A stretch of DNA of 5,460 bases from SCTD01 sp036675425 (GCA_036675425.1 JAKFFB010000155.1:1-5460); one strand, 5' to 3'. Counted from the stretch's first letter, positions 1 through 5,460 are shown. Notes: generated by a model not told the origin, from the letters alone. Translations and numbers: made by a program.

Positions 1-155
1 CCACCGCCGCCGCCGCGCTGGCCGGTCTGGTGACCGCGGAGCGCGCCGCCGGCGACGCGCACGGCAGCGCCGCCCTCGAGGCGTCCCGCGAGCTGGCCGG
101 GCTGCTCGCCGCGCTGGCCGCGAGCGAGCACAGCCACCCGGTGGAGCTCGGATGA
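1..155 (+). CDS. C-terminal end of an unidentified Ala/Leu-rich protein (partial)
   Basis: The frame with codons starting at base 3 is open from the window edge to a TGA at 153-155 and gives 50 residues, rich in Ala, Leu and Glu, ending in SEHSHPVELG. The composition suggests amphipathic helices. The stop overlaps the start of the next gene as ATGA, the usual sign of translational coupling in such genomes. The family is not recognisable from this tail. From memory, the gene paired with the DUF4439 protein beside proS in mycobacteria encodes an alanine-rich, possibly membrane-anchored or lipoprotein-like product, and this could be its counterpart, but that rests on position only. The start lies outside the window. 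The reading frame is well supported by the overlap and codon pattern; the function is unknown. Confidence 0.7.
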   Translation, partial: TAAAALAGLVTAERAAGDAHGSAALEASRELAGLLAALAASEHSHPVELG

Positions 156-571
156 GCCTGCCGCTGCTGACCACGCTGCTGGAGGCCGAGCACGCCGCGG
201 TCTACGGCTACGGCGTGCTCGGCGCGCGACTGGCGGACGAGCCGCTGACCCTGGCCCGCTCGGCGTACGACAGCCACCGCGCCCGCCGCGACCAGCTCGT
301 GGCGCGGCTGCTCGAGCGCGGCGGCGACCCCGAGCCGCCTCCGCCGGCGTACGACGTCGCGGTCTCCTCCGTCGACGAGGCGCTGGCCCTCGCAGTGCTG
401 CTGGAGGAGGGGCTGGCGGTGCGGTGGCGGGACCTCGTGGGCGGGACCGACGACCGGCAGCTGCGCTCGCTGGGGCTGGCGGGACTGCGCGAGTGCGCCG
501 TCCGCGCGGCCCAGTGGCGCAGGGCGTCGGGGGTCGCACCGGCGACGGTGGCCCTTCCCGGCGCAGGCTGA
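152..571 (+). CDS. Ferritin-like DUF4439 domain protein
   Basis: This 139-residue protein looks like a small, mostly helical, ferritin-like protein of the actinobacterial DUF4439 type. Near the N terminus it has the helix EAEHAAVYGYG (about residues 11-21), and a second helix carries HRARRD (residues 42-47). A Pro-rich turn (PEPPPPAY, about 60-67) follows, then two more predicted helices around 73-95 and 100-126. The EAEH and HRxRRD motifs are those I associate with this family. A full set of di-iron ligands is not evident, so metal binding or ferroxidase activity should not be assumed, and the family's biochemical role is unknown to me. The ATG start is supported by GGAG at 143-146 with a 5-nt spacer and by the ATGA overlap with the upstream gene. 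No signal peptide is seen. The gene converges with the ybaK-proS cluster. Confidence 0.8.
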   Translation: MSLPLLTTLLEAEHAAVYGYGVLGARLADEPLTLARSAYDSHRARRDQLVARLLERGGDPEPPPPAYDVAVSSVDEALALAVLLEEGLAVRWRDLVGGTDDRQLRSLGLAGLRECAVRAAQWRRASGVAPATVALPGAG

Positions 572-622
572 CGTCCGGCGCGGCGGGAGCTCGGGTGTGG
601 GGTGGCCGCGCGCGCGCCCACG

Positions 623-656
623 ACGCCGGGTGCTCTGCCACGCCGGGTGCTCGTGC
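623..656. repeat. Two tandem copies of a 17-bp unit
   Basis: Two adjacent 17-bp units, 623-639 and 640-656, both begin with ACGCCGGGTGCTC, a 13-bp identical core. Their last four bases agree only at the final position, giving 14 of 17 matches. It lies just left of the large inverted repeats. Its role is unknown; it may be a local slippage duplication or part of a larger repetitive element. Confidence 0.75.
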
Positions 657-661
657 TCGTC

Positions 662-734
662 ATGATCGTCAGAGGGATCGGCCGCGTCAGCCCGACGACC
701 GGGCGCTGAGCAGGCCGATCCTTCTGTCGATCAT
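662..734. repeat. Long inverted repeat IR1 (22-bp arms, 29-nt loop)
   Basis: Bases 662-683 pair with 713-734. Twenty of 22 positions are complementary; the exceptions are 669/727, a T-T mismatch, and 674/722, which is a G-U wobble in a plus-strand RNA. The inner arms read GGATCGGCC and GGCCGATCC; the outer ends contain ATGATCG and CGATCAT. The 29-nt loop (684-712) has its own short stem, GCCCG (690-694) with CGGGC (700-704). On either transcript this would fold into a strong hairpin, and it could act as a bidirectional transcription stop for the convergent genes. The absence of a T tract, the length, and the sharing of an arm with IR2 also fit a small palindromic repeat element. Confidence 0.85.
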
Positions 735-797
735 CCGCAGGATCCCCGGCCACGGCGCCGCTACGGCCGTCCCACGACGGGGATGCTGCGGATGATC
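729..797. repeat. Long inverted repeat IR2 (20-bp arms, 29-nt loop), overlapping IR1
   Basis: Bases 729-748 pair with 778-797 at 19 of 20 positions; the one mismatch is 741/785. The arms contain GATCATCCGCAGG and the near-complement GCTGCGGATGATC. The loop, 749-777, is also 29 nt and holds a small stem GCCG (757-760) with CGGC (764-767). Bases 729-734 belong to both IR1 and IR2, so the two full stems cannot form together. For the minus-strand cluster, IR2 begins 33 nt after the ybaK stop, a plausible place for a transcript end. No T tract is present. Confidence 0.85.
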
Positions 798-830
798 AAC
801 CGACCGCTGTCTGCAGAGCGCGGAGGAGGG

Positions 831-1307
831 TCAGCGGGCGATGTCGGCGACGACCGCGTCGGTGAGCCGCACCAGGTCCCCCGGCGCGAGCTCGACGGAC
901 AGCCCGCGTCGGCCGGCGCTGACGTAGACGGTGTCGAACAGCTCGACCGTCTCGTCGACGACGGTCGGCAGCCGGGTCCGCTGGCCGAGCGGGCTGATGC
1001 CGCCGACGACGTAGCCGGTCGACCGCTCGGCCGCCGCCGGCTCGGCCATGACGCCGCGCTTGCCGCCGACGGCCGATGCGAGCGCCTTCAGGTCGAGCGA
1101 CCCGCTGACCGGCACGACCCCGCACACCAGCTGCCCGTCGACGGACGCCAGCAGCGTCTTGAGCATCCGCTCCGGCTCGATGCCGAGCGCGGCTGTCGCC
1201 CCTTCGCCGTACGAGGGCGCGTCGGCAGCGACCTCGTACGCGTGGACGGTGTGGCCCACGCCGGAGCGAGCCAGCAGCAGCGTCGCCGGCGTGCCCTTGC
1301 CGCTCAG
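831..1307 (-). CDS. ybaK: Cys-tRNA(Pro) deacylase, YbaK/EbsC family
   Basis: Predicted single-domain cytoplasmic hydrolase that removes cysteine mischarged onto tRNA(Pro) by prolyl-tRNA synthetase. Read from a CTG at 1307-1305 it has 158 residues, close to the usual family length of about 155-165. It starts KGTPAT (4-9) and continues with GVGHTVHAYE (16-25). The conserved lysine thought to be catalytic in the family is K50 in KTLL. The GYVVGGISPLGQR block (98-110) is the signature of YbaK rather than of other INS-like deacylases. The CTG start overlaps the proS TGA as CTGA and has a GAGGT ribosome site (1318-1314) with a 6-nt spacer. The only in-frame GTG nearby, at 1259-1257, would delete the conserved KGTPAT region. 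Codon use matches the neighbours. Adjacency to proS supports the Cys-tRNA(Pro) assignment. Family call is very secure; the exact start is inferred. Confidence 0.92.
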   Translation of the reverse strand: MSGKGTPATLLLARSGVGHTVHAYEVAADAPSYGEGATAALGIEPERMLKTLLASVDGQLVCGVVPVSGSLDLKALASAVGGKRGVMAEPAAAERSTGYVVGGISPLGQRTRLPTVVDETVELFDTVYVSAGRRGLSVELAPGDLVRLTDAVVADIAR

Positions 1308-3028
1308 CCGCGGACCTCGGCCAGGACCGTCTCGACCAGCTCGGCCATCGGGACCTGCCGCGACTCCCCCGAGGCGCGGTCGCGCAGCTCGGCGACCCCC
1401 TCGTCGAGCCCCTTGCCGATGACGACGGAGGTGGGGATGCCGATCAGCTCGGCGTCCTTGAACGCCACCCCCGGCGACACCTTCGCGCGGTCGTCGAGCA
1501 GCACGGTCAGCCCGCGCGCCTCGAGCTCGAGCGCGATGCGCTCGGCCTCCGGCTTCTGCTCGCCCTTGCCGAGCCCGACGACGTGCACGTCGACCGGCGC
1601 GACCTCGCGGGACCAGACCAGCCCCTTCTCGTCGTAGGACTGCTCCGCGATGGCGGCGATCGCGCGCGAGACGCCGATGCCGTACGACCCCATCGTCACG
1701 CGGACGGGCTTGCTGTCCGGGCCGAGCACGTCCAGGCCGAACGCGTCGGCGTACTTGCGACCCAGCTGGAAGATGTGGCCGATCTCGATGCCGCGGCCGA
1801 TCTCCAGCGGCGAGCCGCAGCGGCCGCAGGGGTCACCCGCGCGGACCTCCGCCGCGGGCACGACGCCGGACGGCGTGAAGTCACGGCCCATCACGACGTT
1901 GACCGCGTGCTTGCCCTCGACGTTGGCACCCGTCGCCCACGAGGTCCCCTGCACCACAAGGGGATCCACGACGTAGCGGATGCCCTCGAGTCCCTGCGGA
2001 CCGATGTAGCCCTTGACCAGCTGGGGGTGCTGGTCGAACTTCTCGAAGGGCAGCACCTCCGCCGGGGTGACGTTGGCCTCGAGCCGCTTGACGTCGACCT
2101 CGCGGTCACCGGGCACGCCGACCACGAGCGGCTCGACCTTGCCGTCGGGGTAGCGCAGCAGCACGACGACGTTCTTCAACGTGCCGCCCGCGGGGACGTC
2201 GTGGCCGAGCTCCTTCAGCGCCACGACGAGCGTGTCGATGGTGGGGGTGTCAGGGGTGTCGAGCACCTCCATCGCCGGCTGCGCCGAGGGGTCGGAGGGC
2301 GACGGCGCCCGCAGCTCCACGGCCTCGGTGTTGGCGGCGTAGTCGCAGGACGTGCAGGACACGAAGGTGTCCTCACCGGTCGGCGCGGGGGCGAGGAACT
2401 CCTCCGAGGCGCTGCCGCCCATCGCGCCGCTGACCGCGGAGACGATCCGGTAGTCCATGCCGAGCCGCTCGAAGGTCGCGATGTAGGCCTGGCGGTGCAG
2501 GTCGTAGGACCGCTGCAGCCCCTCGTCGTCGAGGTCGAAGGAGTAGCTGTCCTTCATCACGAACTCGCGGCCACGCAGGATGCCGGCACGCGGACGCGCC
2601 TCGTCGCGGTACTTGGTCTGGACCTGGTAGAGCATCACAGGCAGGTCCTTGTACGAGCTGTACTCGCCCTTGACCATCAGGGTGAACAGCTCCTCGTGCG
2701 TCGGCCCGAGCAGGTAGTCGTTCCCGCGGCGGTCCTTCAGCCGGAAGAGCAGGTCGCCGTACTCCGTCCACCGGTCGCTCGCCTCGTAGGGCTCCTTCGG
2801 CAGCAGCGCCGGGAAGAGCACCTCCTGCGCGCCGATCCGGTCCATCTCCTCGCGGATGATCCTGCTGACGTTGGCCAGCATCCGCACCCCGAGCGGCAGC
2901 CAGGAGTAGATGCCGGGCGCGACGCGGCGGACGTAGCCGGCACGCACGAGCAGGCGGTGGCTCGGGACCTCCGCGTCCGCCGGGTCCTCACGCAGGGTGC
3001 GCAGGAACAGGGTGGACATGCGGAGCAC
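1304..3028 (-). CDS. proS: Prolyl-tRNA synthetase, bacterial type with INS editing domain
   Basis: Class II aminoacyl-tRNA synthetase that attaches proline to tRNA(Pro) in the cytoplasm using ATP. Its 574 residues match the bacterial type (E. coli about 572). Motif 1 lies around 38-73, with the conserved proline at P73. Motif 2 is around 139-163 (YRDEARPR, FVMKDSYSF), with R141 and E143. Motif 3 is GSYGIGVSR (447-455). The inserted editing domain, which hydrolyses Ala-tRNA(Pro), spans roughly 225-400. K285 and H374 correspond by eye to E. coli K279 and H369, both linked to editing, so the site looks intact. The anticodon-binding domain starts near 475. Two Cys pairs, C225/C228 and C401/C404, flank the insertion and could bind zinc. 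The start is GTG at 3028-3026, preceded by GGAGGT with a 5-nt spacer; the ATG at codon 4 is too far away. It lies 27 nt after the deacetylase-glycosyltransferase gene and overlaps ybaK by 4 nt. Confidence 0.98.
   Translation of the reverse strand: MLRMSTLFLRTLREDPADAEVPSHRLLVRAGYVRRVAPGIYSWLPLGVRMLANVSRIIREEMDRIGAQEVLFPALLPKEPYEASDRWTEYGDLLFRLKDRRGNDYLLGPTHEELFTLMVKGEYSSYKDLPVMLYQVQTKYRDEARPRAGILRGREFVMKDSYSFDLDDEGLQRSYDLHRQAYIATFERLGMDYRIVSAVSGAMGGSASEEFLAPAPTGEDTFVSCTSCDYAANTEAVELRAPSPSDPSAQPAMEVLDTPDTPTIDTLVVALKELGHDVPAGGTLKNVVVLLRYPDGKVEPLVVGVPGDREVDVKRLEANVTPAEVLPFEKFDQHPQLVKGYIGPQGLEGIRYVVDPLVVQGTSWATGANVEGKHAVNVVMGRDFTPSGVVPAAEVRAGDPCGRCGSPLEIGRGIEIGHIFQLGRKYADAFGLDVLGPDSKPVRVTMGSYGIGVSRAIAAIAEQSYDEKGLVWSREVAPVDVHVVGLGKGEQKPEAERIALELEARGLTVLLDDRAKVSPGVAFKDAELIGIPTSVVIGKGLDEGVAELRDRASGESRQVPMAELVETVLAEVRG
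1314..1318 (-). promoter_or_regulatory. Ribosome binding site inside proS that supports the CTG start of ybaK
   Basis: The minus strand reads GAGGT here, six bases before the CTG at 1307-1305. It is formed by the E571-V572 codons of proS. It is the best Shine-Dalgarno match near the start of ybaK and decides in favour of the CTG start over the internal GTG. Confidence 0.6.
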
Positions 3029-3033
3029 GAGGG

Positions 3034-3039
3034 ACCTCC
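3034..3039 (-). promoter_or_regulatory. Ribosome binding site of proS
   Basis: A perfect GGAGGT on the minus strand lies 5 nt before the GTG at 3028-3026. It fixes the GTG as the start, because the alternative ATG at 3019-3017 would be 14 nt away. The whole spacer between the upstream stop and proS is 27 nt, which leaves no room for a leader such as a T-box. Confidence 0.8.
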
Positions 3040-3055
3040 AGGTCGGCGGGAGGTC

Positions 3056-5224
3056 TCAGGCTATCGGCGTGCCCACACCGGTTTCCCGCGGCGGCTGCGG
3101 CTGCTCCGGAACGGTCGTCTCGTCGAGGCCGGTGCGCTCGAGCTTGTGCCACGGCAGGTGGATCCCGGACAGCGCGCTGACCAGCGACTGGATGACCACG
3201 AGGTACATCAGCTGCCGGTAGACGACCTGCTGCAGCGGCAGCGCCCACAGCGGCCGCAGCGACTCCTTGTCCAGGCGCAGCGCGTAGGCGCCGAGCAGCA
3301 CCTGGAGGACCATGTACGCGACCCAGCTCACGACGACCGCGCGACCGTTGCCCGAGAGCAGCCCGTAGACCGCGAAGACGTCGATGACGGGCGCCAGCAG
3401 CGGTAGGACGAGCTGGAAGACCAGCAGCATCGGCAGGGCGATCCGGCCGAGCCGGGCGCCTTCGACCAGCGCACGCTTGTGCTTCCAGACGACCTGCAGG
3501 GTGCCGTACGCCCAGCGGTAGCGCTGCTTCCACAGGTCGTTCCAGGTGCTCGGCGCCTCGGTCCAGGCTCGCGCGCGCTCCTCGTGCACGACCCTGTAGC
3601 CGGCGCGCAGGATGCCCATCGTGACGTCGGTGTCCTCGGCGAGGGTGTCGCTGCTCATGCCCCCAGCGGCCTCGACCGCGGCGCGCCGGAACGCACCCGC
3701 CGCCCCTGGGACCGTGGTGATGCAGTGCAGGAGGTCGAGCAGCCGGCGGTCGAGGTTGAAGCCGGTGACGTACTCCATGTGCTGCCAGCGGCCGAGCAGA
3801 CCGCGCCGGTTGCCGACCTTGACGTTGCCGCTCACGGCGCCGACGAGCGGGTCGCGCAGCGGCTGCACGAGGTGGCGGATGGTCGCGGGCTCGAAGACGG
3901 TGTCGCCGTCGAGCATGACCAGGACGTCGTGCGTCGCGGCGGCGGTGCCGGTACGCAGCGCGGCGGCCTTGCCGCCGTTCGGCTGCTGCACCAGGCGGAC
4001 TCCGGGCAGCGCGAGCTCGCGCACGATCTCGGCGGTGCGGTCGGTCGAGCCGTCGTCGACGACCACGACCTCCAGCGAGGGGTAGTCGCTGGCGACCAGG
4101 GACCGCACCGCCTGCTCGATCCCGACCTCCTCGTTGTAGGCGGGCACGAGGACCGAGACCGGCGGCAGGTAGGGCTCGCCCTCGATGCGCCGGGCCGACA
4201 GCCGCACGTGCCGACGCGCGAGCGCGACGACGAAGAGCGTGCGGAGCAGCACCAGCACGAGCAGCGGCACGACGCCCCAGCGCACGGCCAGCACGAGCAG
4301 GTCCGACGCCCGCAGCGACAGCAGCAGCCCGTCGCCCTGGAGGGCACCGACCGTCCCCGCCGGCTGGACGCCCGCGGTCGGTGGCAGGCCGAGACCTCCT
4401 GACACGGTGGTGAACTCGTAGCCGCGGTCGCGGTAGGCCCCGATGAGCGCCGGCAGCGCCTCGAGCGTCTGCGCCCGGTCGCCACCGCCGTCGTGCAGCA
4501 GCACCACGGCGCCGCGCTCCCCGTCCGGCCCGGCCCGGCGGACGATCTCGTCGACGCCCGGCTCGCTCCAGTCCTTGCTGTCGCGGTCGCTGAGCACGAC
4601 GGCGTAACCCGCGTCGCCGGCCTGCTCGATGACCTCGAGGTCGTCCTCCGTGACCGCCGAGCGGTCGGAGGAGTACGGCGGCCGGAACAGCGCGCTGGTC
4701 ACCTCCGCGCTGCCGGCCAGACCGAGCTGGCCCAGCGACAGCTCGAGGTTGCGCTTCCAGGCAGGGCTGGCCGACAGCTGGGCGTGCGACCAGGTGTGGT
4801 TGCCGACCTCGTGCCCCTCGGCGAGCAGGCGCCGCACCAGCGCGGGGTGGCGGGCGGCGGAGGCTCCGGTCACGAAGAACGTCGCCGGGACGCGCTCGCG
4901 CTCCAGCAGGTCGAGGATCCGCGGCGTCCACGTCGGGTCCGGCCCGTCGTCGAAGGTGAGCGCGACGGTGCGGTCGGGCAGTCCCCGGGTCGCGAGCTCG
5001 CCGTCGGCGTCGCGGTAGACCACCGGCCCCTCGCCCGGCAGGTCGGCCGCGTCGCGGGCGCCGGGCGTGCTCGTCACCCCGAGGTCGCGGGTGAGGCCCT
5101 GCAGGAACAGGCTGAGGAGCATCCCCAGCAGGACGACGACGAGCAGCCCCCAGTGCGCCGCGGGCAGCCGGCGGCGACGCGGGCTGCTGCGGCGTGGCCT
5201 GGTGCGCCGGTGCTTCCCGCTCAT
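3056..5224 (-). CDS. Fused polysaccharide deacetylase (NodB) and family 2 glycosyltransferase, membrane protein
   Basis: A 722-residue membrane protein with two enzyme domains. A very basic N terminus (1-20) precedes membrane segment 1 (about 25-42). The NodB domain (about 86-275) has TFDDGP (90-95), HTWSH (143-147, metal ligands H143 and H147), RPPY (181-184), DSKDW (215-219) and LLHDG (242-246), so all usual catalytic blocks are present. Membrane segment 2 (about 308-335) ends in ARRHVRLSARR. The GT2 domain (about 355-585) has VPAYNEE, VVVVDDGSTD (387-395), the DGD metal motif (439-441), EDTD (530-533) and QRYRW (567-571), the set of processive synthases such as PgaC/IcaA and chitin or hyaluronan synthases. 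Hydrophobic segments follow at about 595-621, 628-648 and 664-686. By the positive-inside rule the deacetylase faces out and the transferase in. A GlcNAc-type polymer is plausible, but the substrate is not readable. ATG start overlaps the upstream stop; AAGGGG precedes it by 5 nt. Confidence 0.95.
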   Translation of the reverse strand: MSGKHRRTRPRRSSPRRRRLPAAHWGLLVVVLLGMLLSLFLQGLTRDLGVTSTPGARDAADLPGEGPVVYRDADGELATRGLPDRTVALTFDDGPDPTWTPRILDLLERERVPATFFVTGASAARHPALVRRLLAEGHEVGNHTWSHAQLSASPAWKRNLELSLGQLGLAGSAEVTSALFRPPYSSDRSAVTEDDLEVIEQAGDAGYAVVLSDRDSKDWSEPGVDEIVRRAGPDGERGAVVLLHDGGGDRAQTLEALPALIGAYRDRGYEFTTVSGGLGLPPTAGVQPAGTVGALQGDGLLLSLRASDLLVLAVRWGVVPLLVLVLLRTLFVVALARRHVRLSARRIEGEPYLPPVSVLVPAYNEEVGIEQAVRSLVASDYPSLEVVVVDDGSTDRTAEIVRELALPGVRLVQQPNGGKAAALRTGTAAATHDVLVMLDGDTVFEPATIRHLVQPLRDPLVGAVSGNVKVGNRRGLLGRWQHMEYVTGFNLDRRLLDLLHCITTVPGAAGAFRRAAVEAAGGMSSDTLAEDTDVTMGILRAGYRVVHEERARAWTEAPSTWNDLWKQRYRWAYGTLQVVWKHKRALVEGARLGRIALPMLLVFQLVLPLLAPVIDVFAVYGLLSGNGRAVVVSWVAYMVLQVLLGAYALRLDKESLRPLWALPLQQVVYRQLMYLVVIQSLVSALSGIHLPWHKLERTGLDETTVPEQPQPPRETGVGTPIA

Positions 5225-5460
5225 CGCGGCCCCTTGGACGGCGTCGGGCGGGGGCGGGGTGAGCGGCTGGCCTGCCCGGGCGGCACGCTCTGCCCCGGCG
5301 GGGCCGTGGGCGCGGCCGTCGAGGCCGTCGTCGGGCGAGGAGCGGCAGTCGGGCCGGCCGTCCCGGTCGGGGACGCCGACGGTGACGGCGACGGCGACCG
5401 CGTAGCGAGGACCGGTGAGGGGCTCGGCCGCGGCGGGCGCGTGCTGCGGGGCGGGGCCGG
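5221..5460 (-). CDS. C-terminal Pro/Ser/Thr-rich tail of an unidentified protein (partial)
   Basis: One minus-strand frame is open from the window edge to TGA at 5223-5221 (79 residues), and that stop overlaps the next ATG as ATGA. The translation is low-complexity: Pro, Ser, Thr, Ala and Arg, with a run SPSPSPSASPTGT and two copies of PPGQ. It contains few acidic or aromatic residues. Such tails are typical of the disordered linkers or ends of secreted, membrane or regulatory proteins in actinobacteria. Nothing of a folded domain is inside the window, so the family cannot be named. The same junction pattern as elsewhere in this cluster supports a real gene co-transcribed with the fusion gene. 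GC-rich DNA can leave long open frames by chance, so this is likely, not certain. Confidence 0.65.
   Translation of the reverse strand, partial: PAPPRSTRPPRPSPSPVLATRSPSPSPSASPTGTAGPTAAPRPTTASTAAPTAPPGQSVPPGQASRSPRPRPTPSKGPR

Larger units (their letters stand above)
572..830. other. Repeat-rich gap between convergent genes
   Basis: No convincing coding region is seen between the ends of the DUF4439 gene and ybaK. This is the only sizeable non-coding stretch in the window; the other gene junctions are 27 nt or overlap. It contains a degenerate 17-bp direct repeat followed by two linked long inverted repeats, listed separately. It should include the 3' ends of transcripts from both sides. No run of T residues follows either stem, so a classical intrinsic terminator cannot be claimed. 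Confidence 0.7.

Noticed and set aside
208..753. Minus-strand open frame opposite the DUF4439 gene and the gap
   Set aside because: Arg/Ser/Ala/Pro-rich translation typical of a shadow frame. The plus strand has a better start, ribosome site and overlap junction.
1257..1259. GTG as the start of ybaK
   Set aside because: It would remove the conserved KGTPAT segment that is clearly encoded upstream, leaving a protein of 142 residues, shorter than the family norm.
783..1637. Plus-strand open frame over ybaK and the 3' end of proS
   Set aside because: Antisense to two recognised genes, low-complexity, no recognisable motif. The region near its start is part of IR2.
3017..3019. ATG at codon 4 as the start of proS
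   Set aside because: The strong GGAGGT is 14 nt away from it, but 5 nt from the GTG three codons earlier.
3029..3055. T-box or other leader regulation in front of proS
   Set aside because: Only 27 nt separate the genes, filled largely by the ribosome binding site. There is no room for a structured leader.
1583..3406. Long plus-strand open frame opposite proS and the end of the fusion gene (about 607 codons)
   Set aside because: It is antisense to a certain proS and reads as Arg/Val/Asp/His-rich low-complexity sequence with no domain. Such frames arise from strong G/C third-position bias on the other strand.
2988..4931. Minus-strand open frame of about 647 codons overlapping the fusion gene
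   Set aside because: It is an Ala/Arg/Gly/Pro-rich frame shifted against the deacetylase-GT2 gene, which has every expected motif. It has no domain of its own.
5378..5399. Short GACGGC-type repeats as a possible array or regulatory repeat
   Set aside because: They lie in the open minus frame and encode a Ser-Pro run. No spacers are present, so this is not CRISPR.
5067..5405. Plus-strand open frame at the right end
   Set aside because: It is antisense to the start of the fusion gene and to the open Pro/Ser/Thr frame, with a low-complexity product and no ribosome site that I could see.

Overview
The window comes from a very GC-rich, gene-dense chromosome. Codons end almost always in G or C, genes overlap by 4 nt, and GTG starts occur. 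The gene content (a DUF4439 ferritin-like protein convergent with proS, and a deacetylase/GT2 fusion) points to an actinobacterium. I recall a similar local order in mycobacteria, where the ferritin-like gene and an upstream companion converge on proS next to rimP-nusA. The family or genus cannot be fixed from the sequence alone.

Layout. Bases 1-571 (+): the 3' end of an unidentified Ala/Leu-rich protein overlaps, through ATGA, a complete small DUF4439-type gene. Bases 572-830: a gap between convergent genes. It holds a degenerate 17-bp direct repeat and two long, imperfect inverted repeats that share one arm. Bases 831-5460 (-): a tight cluster transcribed right to left. It begins with the C-terminal tail of a Pro/Ser/Thr-rich protein that runs off the window. 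That gene overlaps by 4 nt a 722-aa fusion of a NodB polysaccharide deacetylase with a family 2 glycosyltransferase. After 27 nt comes proS (bacterial-type prolyl-tRNA synthetase with an INS editing domain). It overlaps by 4 nt a YbaK-type Cys-tRNA(Pro) deacylase whose best-supported start is a CTG codon.

How they fit together. ProS and YbaK are a proofreading pair. ProRS charges tRNA(Pro) and its INS domain clears Ala-tRNA(Pro), while YbaK clears Cys-tRNA(Pro) in trans. The fusion protein is predicted to polymerise a sugar on the cytoplasmic side and deacetylate the product outside the membrane. Its place directly upstream of an essential tRNA synthetase gene, in one apparent transcription unit, is a curious mix of envelope and translation functions. 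No promoter of the minus-strand cluster is visible, so it probably lies beyond 5460. No tRNA, rRNA, CRISPR or insertion sequence was recognised.
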